DNA of 64,000 bases from Saccharicrinis sp963663905 (GTDB lineage: Bacteria; Bacteroidota; Bacteroidia; Bacteroidales; Marinilabiliaceae), in assembly GCA_963663905.2 (NCBI GenBank), contig OY760657.1, positions 5,642,001 to 5,706,000 on the forward strand. Reading direction: 5' to 3'. Under the pieces are notes generated by a model. It worked only from the letters and a program-made list of their open reading frames with translations. It searched no databases and had not been told where the DNA came from. Positions within the stretch are counted from its first letter, which is position 1; each line of letters begins with the position of its first letter. Positions 16,608-26,908 of the stretch are shown in pieces. The position numbers and the translations under genes were made by a program.

Positions 16608-18152
16608 TTATTCTATTATTGGAACTAGTCTGAAATAATCAAGATATATTGGTGTATCATCGCCATTTATACCTTTAATACGAAGTCGGATATAGTTATC
16701 AAGATAAGTTGATCCCTGATCTGAGTCACTGATTGTTATGCTCTGATTTAATTGATCCACTTCAAATTGTCCAACATATTGCTCCTGTATGTTACTGGTA
16801 TAGGTAGGTATTATATAGTCAGATGTATAAAGAACTTCATCTTCTAATTCACCATTTTCATTTAGTACATAGTTTACTCTTTGAATACATTGAGACACTG
16901 TAGAAGCTGGATCAGCTTCAGCTTCAGTTTCAGTTACCGACACCCAATACACGTCATATTTGCATGTATATACATTGTCTATAAAATAGTCGATGTAGTT
17001 TAATGAATAAGTTGATGATGGAGAAGTAATACAATGTCCATTTGAAGCATAATCTCTTGCCCATGTAACTATTGTTCCATCAGGTATTTTAAAAACAGAT
17101 TGTTTCTTCATATTCAAAGAATCTGGATAAGGATACTCAGCTTCAACAAAAATCTCTTTAATTCTATCGCTCATAGGTAAGCTGTAACTGCTTAAAAAGT
17201 ACACCATTCCATTGCTCGCTTTGTAAGATGATAGAACAGAGCCAGAACTTACAGGGATTGGATTTCCGATCACAGATTCAAGAGAGCCATTTAATTTTGA
17301 TTGTTCAATGTCTCCTGTTGTAACTAAATCCGTAACAATATGTAAATGACTGATACTATCAGTTTCGGTCTCCGTTGATTTTGTAAAGTATTTTTTAAAT
17401 TTATCATTCTCGGCACTAAATGATGCATCATCAATTACGAAGAATGTATAAGTACTGTCTTCGCAAGATAAATCTGCCACTAAATCTAAATAAACATTAG
17501 CATCAACCATACCTGAAGCTGTATCGTAAACTGCCTTTCCGGTTTCTGAATCAATACCTATTTGCGTAGCGCTGTCAGCAACAAACTTTTGATATGTCAG
17601 GTAATTCATGTAATTAATTTGTTCGTAATCCAAATCTTTTACAAAGTCCCAGATAGATGAAAGAAGCATTATTGGAGTATCTAAGGTGTGGATAACACCA
17701 TTGGATACTACCATATCTTCAGAATCAGCAATAACAATATCATTGATAGTGCGTTCGCTATAATTTACAGTGGCATTTTTACCACTTGCCATTTTTATTC
17801 TGGCATTTCCAGTGTTGTCATCATAAGTGATTCTTTCATAGGAAATATGGTTTAATAAAAATGATTTCTTCTTAGCTGCATCTACAGGTATTAAACTTGA
17901 ATAAGTTGAAAGTGCTGTATTTGTAGGTGCCCAAATAGAGTAAATTTTTGATGATGAAATTTCCTCATCAATTCCGGCTTCTGTTAAAAGAGAAACGAAA
18001 GTTGAGTACTCGCTGTTGCTTTTTAAAGTTTCCAAAACATCACTACCTGCAACTCCCTCATTTTTCTTTACGTAATCATCCCACTGATCAGAACAACCCC
18101 AAATAATAAATGCGGCTATAACAATGAGTGTATATGTTATTTTATATTTCAT
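16608..18152 (-). CDS. Fasciclin (FAS1)-domain surface lipoprotein
   Basis: A 514-residue lipoprotein: 'FIIWGCSDQWDD' gives the lipobox and the acidic surface-export signal. The first FAS1 domain runs from about residue 35 to 155 ('SEYSTFVSLLTEAG...YSIWAPTNTAL', 'FLLNHISYERITYDD', 'VSNGVIHTLDTPIML'), and a second, more diverged one from about 165 to 325, with 'SNGMVYFLSSYSLP' near its end. The last 190 residues look like a beta-sandwich ligand-binding domain ending 'TPIYLDYFRLVPI'. The FAS1 fold is best known for adhesion and carbohydrate or protein binding. Here it takes the operon place where surface glycan-binding proteins (SusE/F analogues) normally sit. Confidence 0.85.
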   Translation of the reverse strand: MKYKITYTLIVIAAFIIWGCSDQWDDYVKKNEGVAGSDVLETLKSNSEYSTFVSLLTEAGIDEEISSSKIYSIWAPTNTALSTYSSLIPVDAAKKKSFLLNHISYERITYDDNTGNARIKMASGKNATVNYSERTINDIVIADSEDMVVSNGVIHTLDTPIMLLSSIWDFVKDLDYEQINYMNYLTYQKFVADSATQIGIDSETGKAVYDTASGMVDANVYLDLVADLSCEDSTYTFFVIDDASFSAENDKFKKYFTKSTETETDSISHLHIVTDLVTTGDIEQSKLNGSLESVIGNPIPVSSGSVLSSYKASNGMVYFLSSYSLPMSDRIKEIFVEAEYPYPDSLNMKKQSVFKIPDGTIVTWARDYASNGHCITSPSSTYSLNYIDYFIDNVYTCKYDVYWVSVTETEAEADPASTVSQCIQRVNYVLNENGELEDEVLYTSDYIIPTYTSNIQEQYVGQFEVDQLNQSITISDSDQGSTYLDNYIRLRIKGINGDDTPIYLDYFRLVPIIE

Positions 18153-18180
18153 AGTAAATCTAAATTTTACAATTATATTT

Positions 18181-19866
18181 TTATTGAGCTACACTGTAGT
18201 ATTGTGGTAAATCTTCTTCGTAAAGTTTATTGCCCTGGCTATCAAATTTTGGCCATAACTGGTTATCATCCTCAGGTATAAACTGAATTTGGTCAAGCCA
18301 AAGGTGTCCGCGGGCATTTGTTAATGCGTCAAATCTAAGTGTTTGCTGACCTGTTGAAGTTACTTCTACTTTACCAACATATACACAGCATACTCTGCTG
18401 GAAGACATGCTTAGTTCGGAGTACCATTTGTAACCTAGTGCGTAATACTCATCCTCATCAATTTTACTGTAAGTTTGTCCGCCAACTCCAATGTCAAATA
18501 GTTTTGTTAATTCTTCTCCATTCCATGAAGTTTGAATTGTATTTCCATAAGCATGATAACGGTAAGCCACCCATAATTTATAGGTACCTTTGATTAAAAC
18601 AGGAGTTTGGAATTCAATCCATGGAACAACTGCTGTTCTAAGGTAAGTATCAACACAATCACCATCAATACAGTTTCCCTCTGCGTAATAACCAATTGTA
18701 GTATTAGTACCTCCAAAGTCAATTTCAGAAAGAGCGTCACTTGAAAACCAGGTGTTTGTTATCTGATCCTTATAAATTCCTGTTAACGACATCATTTCAG
18801 GTTGAGTTGTAGGATCCCAGAATACTGCTGTTGGAGATAAAACTCTGATATAAACATCTCCATTAAGTTCGTGAAATACACCATTATAGCAAATGTTATC
18901 ACTGTTGTCCTCAATAATATTAGCTCCTAAATAGGTAGTTCCTGCAATAGTTGTTTGATTAATAATAATACTATCGCTTTTATCTATGATGGTTACAACT
19001 TCATTTGGCGCTAATGTAACAATAGCCGTTTGCTGAATTAAATCGGCCATATAGCTACAGCTGTTAATGCAGTGATAAGCCATATATAAATAAAGACTAT
19101 CGGTAGGGTCGGTAGGGTCGCCGGTATTACAGTATTTATCGTATAAATCCTGATAGCTGTTAATATTTATTGTAGTACCAGCTAATACTTCATCGCTTTC
19201 AACAAAAACAGTATACCAATTTTCAGATTCATTAATAATATCATATATGCCGGTAGCTTTTAATGCTTCTGTAAAAATGGAATAAGAAGAATTTTCTTCA
19301 ATTTTCTCGGCAACGGATTTAACCGGAGGATCAAGTACTGTTTTAAGTTTATGAATAATTCCATTTCCAACTTCAATATTGGCCTCAGTAATTAAAGCTT
19401 GTTTATTGAGTGTGTAATATGCAGAAGTACCCTCAATGGTTGCACCAGAAGTAATATATCTTCCATTCATTGATGGAGAACTCATTTTACCATCTGTGAA
19501 ATCCTGAGTTCGTATGGTATCATTTATAATATGATATTTGAATAAGTTTTGTAATTCATCCGAACTAAAATCTGATAACGAAGTTTTTCCATTATCAGTA
19601 AAGTATGTTTCGAAAGCTGAATTGGTAGGTACAAAACATGTATAAGTACCATATGCTTTAATAAATGATGCATTACCTGTTGTTTCTGCAAGTTCGTAGA
19701 AAATGGAACAATCTTCACTCGTCTCTATGTATTCACCCATTAATTGGTCAGCTGTAGTTTCATAGCTGATTTCATAAGGATCACAACTATAAATAATGCA
19801 ACTACAAATTATTGCCAAACCAATAATCGCAAATATTTTATTCTTTATGTTAACATTTATTTTCAT
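18181..19866 (-). CDS. Fasciclin (FAS1)-domain surface lipoprotein
   Basis: A 561-residue lipoprotein ('CIIYSCDPYE' lipobox, acidic residues after Cys). FAS1 domain 1 (about 50-180) shows 'SFIKAYGTYTCFVPTNSAF', 'LFKYHIINDTI' and 'VGNGIIHKLKTVLDPP'. A second, weaker FAS1 unit (about 185-330) contains 'SYSIFTEALKATG' and 'YNGVFHELNGDVYI'. The C-terminal 210 residues form a beta-sandwich-like domain ('VPWIEFQTPVLIKGTYKLWV', 'TLRFDALTNARGHLWLDQIQFIP') similar in shape to carbohydrate-binding modules. It is paralogous to the 16608-18152 protein. The likely role is capture of ligand for the SusCD pair upstream of it. Confidence 0.85.
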   Translation of the reverse strand: MKINVNIKNKIFAIIGLAIICSCIIYSCDPYEISYETTADQLMGEYIETSEDCSIFYELAETTGNASFIKAYGTYTCFVPTNSAFETYFTDNGKTSLSDFSSDELQNLFKYHIINDTIRTQDFTDGKMSSPSMNGRYITSGATIEGTSAYYTLNKQALITEANIEVGNGIIHKLKTVLDPPVKSVAEKIEENSSYSIFTEALKATGIYDIINESENWYTVFVESDEVLAGTTININSYQDLYDKYCNTGDPTDPTDSLYLYMAYHCINSCSYMADLIQQTAIVTLAPNEVVTIIDKSDSIIINQTTIAGTTYLGANIIEDNSDNICYNGVFHELNGDVYIRVLSPTAVFWDPTTQPEMMSLTGIYKDQITNTWFSSDALSEIDFGGTNTTIGYYAEGNCIDGDCVDTYLRTAVVPWIEFQTPVLIKGTYKLWVAYRYHAYGNTIQTSWNGEELTKLFDIGVGGQTYSKIDEDEYYALGYKWYSELSMSSSRVCCVYVGKVEVTSTGQQTLRFDALTNARGHLWLDQIQFIPEDDNQLWPKFDSQGNKLYEEDLPQYYSVAQ

Positions 19867-19931
19867 AATTCATGTTTCAATTGTATTGTCAATTACATTT
19901 AAAAAATATTAATGGATTGAACTTCATTAAT

Positions 19932-21419
19932 TTAATAAGAGGAATCGGCCCAATATGGATTTTGAACTAATTCTGGATTCACTTCCATTTCATTAATGTA
20001 AATTGGGAAATATCGGTAATCCTCATCCTGATATTTCGCTAACACAGTATTCCTTTTCTCTGCCGGAGCCGCATTTTTAACCATTGAATATAAATAATCA
20101 GTATATGCATTATTTTCATGTCGCGAAACTCTTAAGACATCATACCAGCGTTTACCTTCAAAAGCAAATTCTCGGGCTCTTTCGTTGAGTAGATAGGTTA
20201 GATAATCTTTGGTGTTTGCAGGTTCTTCAAATGTAGCATCATCAGCATGAGCACGGGTTCTTATTTTATTGATGATTTGCAATGCAGTTTCGTTATCGCC
20301 TTTCATAATCAAAGCTTCAGACTTCATAAGCAACACATCAGAGTAACGATAAAATATATAGTTACAATATGACTCATTTTCTGATCTGGCAGTTGATCTA
20401 TTCCATCCAAGGTATTTCCAAACACAATTGCTTCGGCTTGAACGATAAGAGGCCCTGTCGCTTCTAATATCAATACTATCAGCTTCTGTATCTTCTCCAA
20501 TTACAAATAGCTCTTCATATACCTTTTCTGAGGCACAAAGTTTTCTGTAATCTTCGTAATCAAACATTGCAAAAAATGGATTGGTATGATTTGCATCAAA
20601 ATTCAGTTCAAAAATGCTTTCAGAACTGTTTCCCTCTCCAAACATATTAGCAAACCAAGAGTTATTGCCTTCAAGTAATCCGAATTGGCCTGAAATTATA
20701 ATAGAATCACATTGCGCCTGACAACCATCATAGTCATCATTCCATAAATAAACATCCGCTAAAATAGCTCTGGAAGCGTATGAGGTAAGTCTTCCTTTAG
20801 TTTCTTCATTTGTATCATAATTATCATTACACATTTTAATGGAGTACTTCAGGTCGTCTATGATTTGTGCATAAATTTCGGATTCACTGTTTTTAGGGAT
20901 GAAAAATTCTTCCTCATCAGTAGAATACGACCATGTTACAAGCGGAACATCTCTAAAGCTGCGAACTAAATAAAAATACATAAGTGCACGCATTCCGTAT
21001 GCTTCACCCAAAGCAGCATTTAATTCAGCCTGAGTAAAGGTTTCATCTTTTTCCATTACTTCTGGAGCGTGAGATATTACTGTATTACAGTAGTTTATTG
21101 TTTTGTAAAATGCTGACCAATTACAAACAGAGTTTGTTTCTTCAATATCGCCCTCTAAAATATAAAACCAATTAGCTGGAATTTTTTCCATATAGGTTAG
21201 CATATCAGCTCTTAATTCGCCCCATAAAAACATTTGTTCGGATACATCATCTTGCATTGATTGGTAAATCGCAATTAAGGCAGATTCTACATTTTCTTTG
21301 CTTTCCCAGAAGTCATCAGAAATAACTGTAGAAGTAGGATCGGTTTCCATCCAGTCAGTGCATGAGAACACAAAGCATGAGGAGATCAATAAAATTATAA
21401 TTTGAATTTTGCGCATCAT
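19932..21419 (-). CDS. SusD/RagB-family substrate-binding lipoprotein (first pair)
   Basis: A 495-residue lipoprotein with lipobox 'VFSCTDWMETD' (acidic residues follow Cys). Family marks: 'DDFWESKENVESALIAIYQSM' near residue 38, TPR-like helices in the middle ('ASRAILADVYLWNDDYDGCQ'), and the C-terminal 'LLNERAREFAFEGKRWYDVLRVSRH'. It is the lid of the SusC encoded 9 nt upstream. After it comes a 65-nt gap, the widest in the operon, before the FAS1 genes. Confidence 0.92.
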   Translation of the reverse strand: MMRKIQIIILLISSCFVFSCTDWMETDPTSTVISDDFWESKENVESALIAIYQSMQDDVSEQMFLWGELRADMLTYMEKIPANWFYILEGDIEETNSVCNWSAFYKTINYCNTVISHAPEVMEKDETFTQAELNAALGEAYGMRALMYFYLVRSFRDVPLVTWSYSTDEEEFFIPKNSESEIYAQIIDDLKYSIKMCNDNYDTNEETKGRLTSYASRAILADVYLWNDDYDGCQAQCDSIIISGQFGLLEGNNSWFANMFGEGNSSESIFELNFDANHTNPFFAMFDYEDYRKLCASEKVYEELFVIGEDTEADSIDIRSDRASYRSSRSNCVWKYLGWNRSTARSENESYCNYIFYRYSDVLLMKSEALIMKGDNETALQIINKIRTRAHADDATFEEPANTKDYLTYLLNERAREFAFEGKRWYDVLRVSRHENNAYTDYLYSMVKNAAPAEKRNTVLAKYQDEDYRYFPIYINEMEVNPELVQNPYWADSSY

Positions 21420-21428
21420 TTTACTTTA

Positions 21429-24400
21429 TTAGAATGTAACACTTAAGTTAAACGTCATACCTGTTGATACAGGGGTAATACCAGTATCTTTACCTTTGTA
21501 AGTTGCTACAGAAATATCAGGGTTCATCCCCAAGTAGTTTGTATAACACTGTATGTTATTGACTGTAGTACTCAACTTAACATTCGTTACTTTTAACTTA
21601 TCACATATTGTTTTTGGAAAGTCATAACGTAATGTCAAATATTTAAAACGAACAAATGATCCGTCTTCAACAAACCTGTCAGAACCTAAATAATTATATC
21701 CATGCTTAATTGTTGCTCTTGGGATATCTGTTACATCTCCCTCATTTTTCCATCTTCTTAAAACAGCAGTTGATTGGTTATTGTATGAGTACATACTTTC
21801 CAGATCCATTCTGGTCATATTCATAATTTCATTACCATATCGGTAATTAAAGAATACACTTAATGAAAGTTTCTTCTTAAAAGTTACAGAAGCTCCAAAT
21901 CCACCATAGAAGTCAGGATTGATATTTCCTAAATATACCACATCCATATAGTTAATATTACCATCGTGATTTATATCCTCATACTTCGCATCTCCAGCAA
22001 CAAACTGATAACCATTATCCGGATAATTAAAGACCATATAAATTGGATTTCCATTGGCATCATAAATATGAGCACCACTGGCATCAGTAGCAATTGTTTC
22101 ATCTGTGGTTGAATAAACGCCTTTGTAACGATAACCGTAGAAAGAACCTGTAGGATTACCTATTTTGCTCATAGTTAGGTAACTGCCATTGCCGATAACA
22201 CTTCCACTAGTTAAAGAATAATTTGATTTAGCATCTTTAAGAACATCACTGTTTCTTGAAATATTAAAGTTCACGCCTACTCTCCAGTTTTGCGTTTGTA
22301 CAGGAGTAAGATTAACTGCTACTTCCCATCCTTTGGATTCAATATCTGCGACATTCATGTAAATTGAACTATAGCCTGTCGTTGAAGGAATCTCGGCACT
22401 ATTGTCCAATGCTCCGTTTGTATTGGTAATATAAAGATCTGCGTTTACATTAACCCGATTCTTAAACATAGATAAATCAAATCGAAGATTCTTGGATATC
22501 ACTTGTTCCCATGTTAAATCTCCTAATTCCATTGATGATGGATAAACCCCTGTTTGACCCAGATAAGTCCAGTCGTAGCTTGCATAATCATTATAATACA
22601 AGTTTTCATATTTTGGTAGGTTACCATTTTCGCCAATACTTGCACTAACTCTGAATTCATCTAACCAGTCGTATTTCTCCATAAATGGTTCATCCGAAAG
22701 ACGGTAACTTAAAGACAAACTCTTAAATGTTGCCCATCTTTGATCTTTGCTAAGTTTTGAATTCCCTTCGCGTCTAATAGTTCCGGTTAAAATATATCGA
22801 TCCGCATATTTATAATGTAACAGCATGGTTCCACCTACAGATTTTGAGTCGCTGTAATTATTGGCTGCCTGTAAATCCACATTTGTTGATCCATTGCTAA
22901 CATCTTGTAAATTAACCGATGCACTGTTTAACGAACTTCCTACATTATATATGTTTCTACCTTCATAAGTTGTCCATTGTAATGTAGCTCCGGCTGTATG
23001 CTTACCAGGTAGTTTAGGACTGTATATCAGCTTACTCTCAGTGTATAGTTCATTATAATCTTCACTTTTTTCGTAAGAGTAATTTGAAAGACTATTAGTC
23101 CATGCTACGCCGCTCGCTGTTTCTGGTAAGAACTGAGTTGTTCCTGTATTTTTAGTTTTGTATGATACTAAACCACTTAGGTATAAATTCGAAAAGATAT
23201 TATAATCCAATTTAAAAACTGAATTCAACTGTTCAACATAAATATCATAAACTCCATCTTTTGCCAATGCAACAGGGTTATATGTGCCACTGCTTGAACC
23301 ACTTCCAAAAGTACCCTGAATGTTCGATTCAGGAGATAAATAATTTGATGTTAAAGTGCCATCACTATCATATTCAAAAACAGACATGTTAGGCATTTTT
23401 AATAATGTTTTACGGCTAAAATATTTGTAATCGAAATTTTTATTCGTAGTATTATTTGAATAGGATATATCCATTCGTACTTTTAGTTTTTCCGAAATTG
23501 AATAATCCAGATTCATACGACCTGTTAATCCTTCGTAACCACCACCTACAGTTGTTCCATCCTGATCTTTATAGTTTAGAGAAAAACGGTATTGAGCCTT
23601 TTCGCCCCCACCATTTAGCGATAGTGAATGAGTTTGTTGGTACGAGCTTTTATGAGTTTCATCCCACCAATCTGTATTATTGCTATAATTATAATACCAC
23701 CATGGATCAGAAGGGTCATATAAGAATTCTTTATTACTTGATGTATTTAAAGGATATCCATAGCCATTCTGGTAACCTTCAAGAATAAGAGTAGAATACT
23801 GGTCTCCATTAAGCATAGGTAAACTTTTAGGTTCCCATGTTACAGTACTCATGTGTGAGTATGTTAATGTAGGTTTCTTTTTTTGTCCCCTTTTGGTTTT
23901 GATAAGAAGTACTCCGTTTACAGCCTTAGCTCCCCACATCGCAGTCGCAGAGGCATCTTTAAGTACAGATATTTCCGCAATATCTTCAGGTGCGATATTT
24001 AACAGGTCGGCATAACCTCTTTCGTCCTCATTGGCAAAATCAAAGTCATCTCTGATATCCATGTTATAAGGTACATTATCAACTACAATAAGAGGTTCAC
24101 TGTTTGCATTTAAAGTTGAAGTACCACGAATTTTTATTGACATACCAGCACCCGGATCTCCACCATTTGATGTAATATCAACTCCAGTTAGACGTCCCTG
24201 AAGAGCATCATCCACTGAATTTACACTTAGGTCTTCAAATTCTTTTGCATCAATTGTAACAATTGGTACCCCCATATCTCTGATTGACACATTACTTATA
24301 CCATCAGTTCCTATGGATTTTTTAGCAACAACGTCTACGGTATTTAGTATTTGGTTGTCAGGAACCAGAAATATATCAATTGTAGTTTCATCACCAGTTT

Positions 24401-24692
24401 CAACAATTTGAGTTTTGTATCCAATAAAACCAAATGAAATTCTATCTCCCGGAATTTTTAGTTTTATGGCATATTGTCCATTGAAATCTGAAATTGTACC
24501 ACTTATAATACGGTTATTTTTATCGATCTCAACAACAGTAGCCCCAGGGACTAATGAACCATCCACTTTATCTTTAATTGTACCTCTTATAATTCTGGAT
24601 TCCTGTGCAGAGATGATTGCATGCGTTGCAAAAAATATCCAGCAAAAAAGGACTATCTTTTTTATAAAAGGTTTATTATCTAAAATATTCAT
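21429..24692 (-). CDS. SusC/RagA-family TonB-dependent transporter (first pair)
   Basis: A 1087-residue transporter: signal peptide, carboxypeptidase-regulatory-like domain ('RGTIKDKVDGSLVPGATVVEID', about 37-120), plug with 'SNGGDPGAGMSIKIRGTSTL' and 'PLIVVDNVPYN', SusC signature 'MWGAKAVNGVLLIKTKRG' near residue 258, and a barrel to the end ('TGMTFNLSVTF'). It imports a ligand across the outer membrane using TonB energy. It follows the first FAS1 gene after 11 nt and precedes its SusD by 9 nt. Confidence 0.93.
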   Translation of the reverse strand: MNILDNKPFIKKIVLFCWIFFATHAIISAQESRIIRGTIKDKVDGSLVPGATVVEIDKNNRIISGTISDFNGQYAIKLKIPGDRISFGFIGYKTQIVETGDETTIDIFLVPDNQILNTVDVVAKKSIGTDGISNVSIRDMGVPIVTIDAKEFEDLSVNSVDDALQGRLTGVDITSNGGDPGAGMSIKIRGTSTLNANSEPLIVVDNVPYNMDIRDDFDFANEDERGYADLLNIAPEDIAEISVLKDASATAMWGAKAVNGVLLIKTKRGQKKKPTLTYSHMSTVTWEPKSLPMLNGDQYSTLILEGYQNGYGYPLNTSSNKEFLYDPSDPWWYYNYSNNTDWWDETHKSSYQQTHSLSLNGGGEKAQYRFSLNYKDQDGTTVGGGYEGLTGRMNLDYSISEKLKVRMDISYSNNTTNKNFDYKYFSRKTLLKMPNMSVFEYDSDGTLTSNYLSPESNIQGTFGSGSSSGTYNPVALAKDGVYDIYVEQLNSVFKLDYNIFSNLYLSGLVSYKTKNTGTTQFLPETASGVAWTNSLSNYSYEKSEDYNELYTESKLIYSPKLPGKHTAGATLQWTTYEGRNIYNVGSSLNSASVNLQDVSNGSTNVDLQAANNYSDSKSVGGTMLLHYKYADRYILTGTIRREGNSKLSKDQRWATFKSLSLSYRLSDEPFMEKYDWLDEFRVSASIGENGNLPKYENLYYNDYASYDWTYLGQTGVYPSSMELGDLTWEQVISKNLRFDLSMFKNRVNVNADLYITNTNGALDNSAEIPSTTGYSSIYMNVADIESKGWEVAVNLTPVQTQNWRVGVNFNISRNSDVLKDAKSNYSLTSGSVIGNGSYLTMSKIGNPTGSFYGYRYKGVYSTTDETIATDASGAHIYDANGNPIYMVFNYPDNGYQFVAGDAKYEDINHDGNINYMDVVYLGNINPDFYGGFGASVTFKKKLSLSVFFNYRYGNEIMNMTRMDLESMYSYNNQSTAVLRRWKNEGDVTDIPRATIKHGYNYLGSDRFVEDGSFVRFKYLTLRYDFPKTICDKLKVTNVKLSTTVNNIQCYTNYLGMNPDISVATYKGKDTGITPVSTGMTFNLSVTF

Positions 24693-24703
24693 AGATTCTG
24701 TTA

Positions 24704-26908
24704 TTATTTATTATAATTTAAATAGCCTTGTAATTCATGTATTATTACCCTATTTGATAAGATATTTATCCTATTTGAATCACCTGAAAAAAGTACATTG
24801 TTAGAACTACCATCTGTTATAAATCTATTTCCATTTTCATCAGCATTAATCGTAATCTCTGTAGTTCCATCTTCGTCCTTATAACCAGTAGTGTATTTAT
24901 CTGTCGACAATTCATTTTTATAAGGGAAATAGTAGTTTGGTATTATATGATATTGAAAAAATGATTTTACCAAAGATTGTTCTGTTACGGAGGAAGTTGA
25001 AGGATTTGCTGGTAGTAATCCTGCATCTATAGCACTTTGCATTACCTCGTTGTTTAATACAAACATGGTATTTGGAGCCCCTCCTGATAGAATTTCTATA
25101 GTACCTGCATTTGGATCATCTGCATCAACAGTAAATAAATCTTTATTAGCAATTAAGTATTGACAGTATAAAGAATAATCAGTGTAACTTAATAATAGTG
25201 TAATCGGGTCGCTGGGAGTAAAGAACAATGATGAACCATTAAGTTTGTATGTTACCCCGTTGTTTGGTTCTTCATCCGGATTTGTTGCTTCAGCACCTAT
25301 TCCTTGTTCAAAGTTTCCGGAAGCATAGAACTTTCCTCCTTCATATTTGATATATTCACCTTCACCATCTGTTCCGTATGTTTGAATCATTCTGCCATCA
25401 TATAGTTCGCCAATGTTGCCAAGTTTAATATGTAACCCTAACCAACGGGAAAGATAAGATGAAGCATTTGTTGTTGTACCTTGATAACTCCATTCTGATC
25501 TGTCTGTATCATAAGTAAAACCATATTCCTGCATCATGTCATTATCAACTAGAAAAACAGTCCAGATAGTACTACTCATTAATGTGTAGTTAAATTTGTT
25601 GTCTTCACAGGCTTGCTTAAATAACGAATATGCAGGATTTAGATTAATCTCACCCCATACTGTAAAGAAGTAATCAGATTCCTGAACACGATTTGTTCCA
25701 TAAAATAACCCATTACTTCCCATTTCTGATTCAACTATATCCGAAGATGTAAATTTTGTTTCCCATGTTTCAAATTTACTAGGCCAAATACCATTTGTAA
25801 ATAAATGGCTATTGATGAAGTCTGCAATTAACTCGTCAGACATTTCATCCAAACTATTATACCATTTCAGAAATTTCTCATCGAAAAATTGTTGGATAGC
25901 CTCATTGTTGGGAACAAAAGCTGTAAGTGTTGTAGTTTGATCCTCTCCAACTGAAGAAGATGGATCGATCGTTTCTGTATTAGGACCAAACTTTAAATTA
26001 GGATAACTTTTTGTATAAATATTACCTGTTGTTCCATTGTAATCATTGTAATTAGCAATAAATTCCTCAGGTGATATTCTGTAATTTACCAGGTATTTTT
26101 CTAATATACCAGCAAAAGTGCTGTATTCAGATTTGCTTTCAATAATATCTAACAAATTACGAAGTGGTTCTATTACCTTATCAACAGTTTGTACATAACC
26201 GTTTTCACATTGAATGTCACTATTTATTACCTGCGCTCCTGAAACATTAAATCCAGAGAATGTTGAGTTTGGGAAGAAATTAAGATAATCACTTTCCAGT
26301 ACATTGTTTGAGTTTAGATAGTTAGTGGTAAAAATGGGGATCCATTTGTAATTATTGTCATTTGTTACAAGTATGGGGGTACCACCAATATTATCCTGGC
26401 TAACAACCCAGTTTATGTCAACAACATTAACTGAGCCTCCAAGCTCATCAACGCTTTCAGTGTAAACACCTTTGTAATTTAAAGTTTTTCTTCTGAAAGC
26501 ATCATTCTCCTGAACTTCGCCATCATAATTAAATGCATCATCAATGGTTTCTTCTGTAAATGCAGTAAAAACAATTGAATATTGCACTAATTTTTTTACA
26601 TCTGCTTCCGGAATATCATCTACAGATCCATAACCTTTTTCAGTTAAGTAAGTTGAGAAAGCCTCATTTGAAGGGGCAAACACAGTGTAGTAACCGGAAG
26701 AGTTTAAAACGTCCTTATATCCAGATTTGTCTACACATTTAAGATACATCGAAAAATCATTCTCATCCTTGAGTACAGAATAAATGGGATCTTCCAGATC
26801 TCCATCGTCTGTATAATGAGAATCATCAGCTACATCATCACATGCCGCCATAATAAAAAAGCATAGAAGCGTGATCAGATAAAATTTCGTAAATAATTTC
26901 ATAAACAT
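24704..26908 (-). CDS. Multi-domain fasciclin (FAS1) surface lipoprotein, first gene of the operon
   Basis: A 734-residue lipoprotein ('FIMAACDDVADD' lipobox with an acidic export signal). At least three and probably four FAS1 units can be traced: 'FSMYLKCVDKSGYKDVLNSSGYYTVFAPSNEAF' near residue 50 (read in two parts), 'YSTFAGILEKYL...TAFVPNNEAIQ' near 265-325, a unit starting 'YSLFKQACEDNKFNYTLMS' near 420, and a last unit starting 'YSLYCQYLIANKDL' near 580 and ending 'RVIIHELQGYL'. It heads the operon, 473 bp from the divergent regulator. Multi-FAS1 architecture suggests adhesion to, or capture of, a large ligand at the surface. The function is inferred. Confidence 0.85.
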   Translation of the reverse strand: MFMKLFTKFYLITLLCFFIMAACDDVADDSHYTDDGDLEDPIYSVLKDENDFSMYLKCVDKSGYKDVLNSSGYYTVFAPSNEAFSTYLTEKGYGSVDDIPEADVKKLVQYSIVFTAFTEETIDDAFNYDGEVQENDAFRRKTLNYKGVYTESVDELGGSVNVVDINWVVSQDNIGGTPILVTNDNNYKWIPIFTTNYLNSNNVLESDYLNFFPNSTFSGFNVSGAQVINSDIQCENGYVQTVDKVIEPLRNLLDIIESKSEYSTFAGILEKYLVNYRISPEEFIANYNDYNGTTGNIYTKSYPNLKFGPNTETIDPSSSVGEDQTTTLTAFVPNNEAIQQFFDEKFLKWYNSLDEMSDELIADFINSHLFTNGIWPSKFETWETKFTSSDIVESEMGSNGLFYGTNRVQESDYFFTVWGEINLNPAYSLFKQACEDNKFNYTLMSSTIWTVFLVDNDMMQEYGFTYDTDRSEWSYQGTTTNASSYLSRWLGLHIKLGNIGELYDGRMIQTYGTDGEGEYIKYEGGKFYASGNFEQGIGAEATNPDEEPNNGVTYKLNGSSLFFTPSDPITLLLSYTDYSLYCQYLIANKDLFTVDADDPNAGTIEILSGGAPNTMFVLNNEVMQSAIDAGLLPANPSTSSVTEQSLVKSFFQYHIIPNYYFPYKNELSTDKYTTGYKDEDGTTEITINADENGNRFITDGSSNNVLFSGDSNRINILSNRVIIHELQGYLNYNK

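Noticed and set aside
13438..24692. The two SusCD pairs as a recent duplication
   Set aside because: The two SusC proteins and the two SusD proteins differ in length and in most motifs read, so they are old paralogues, not a recent copy.
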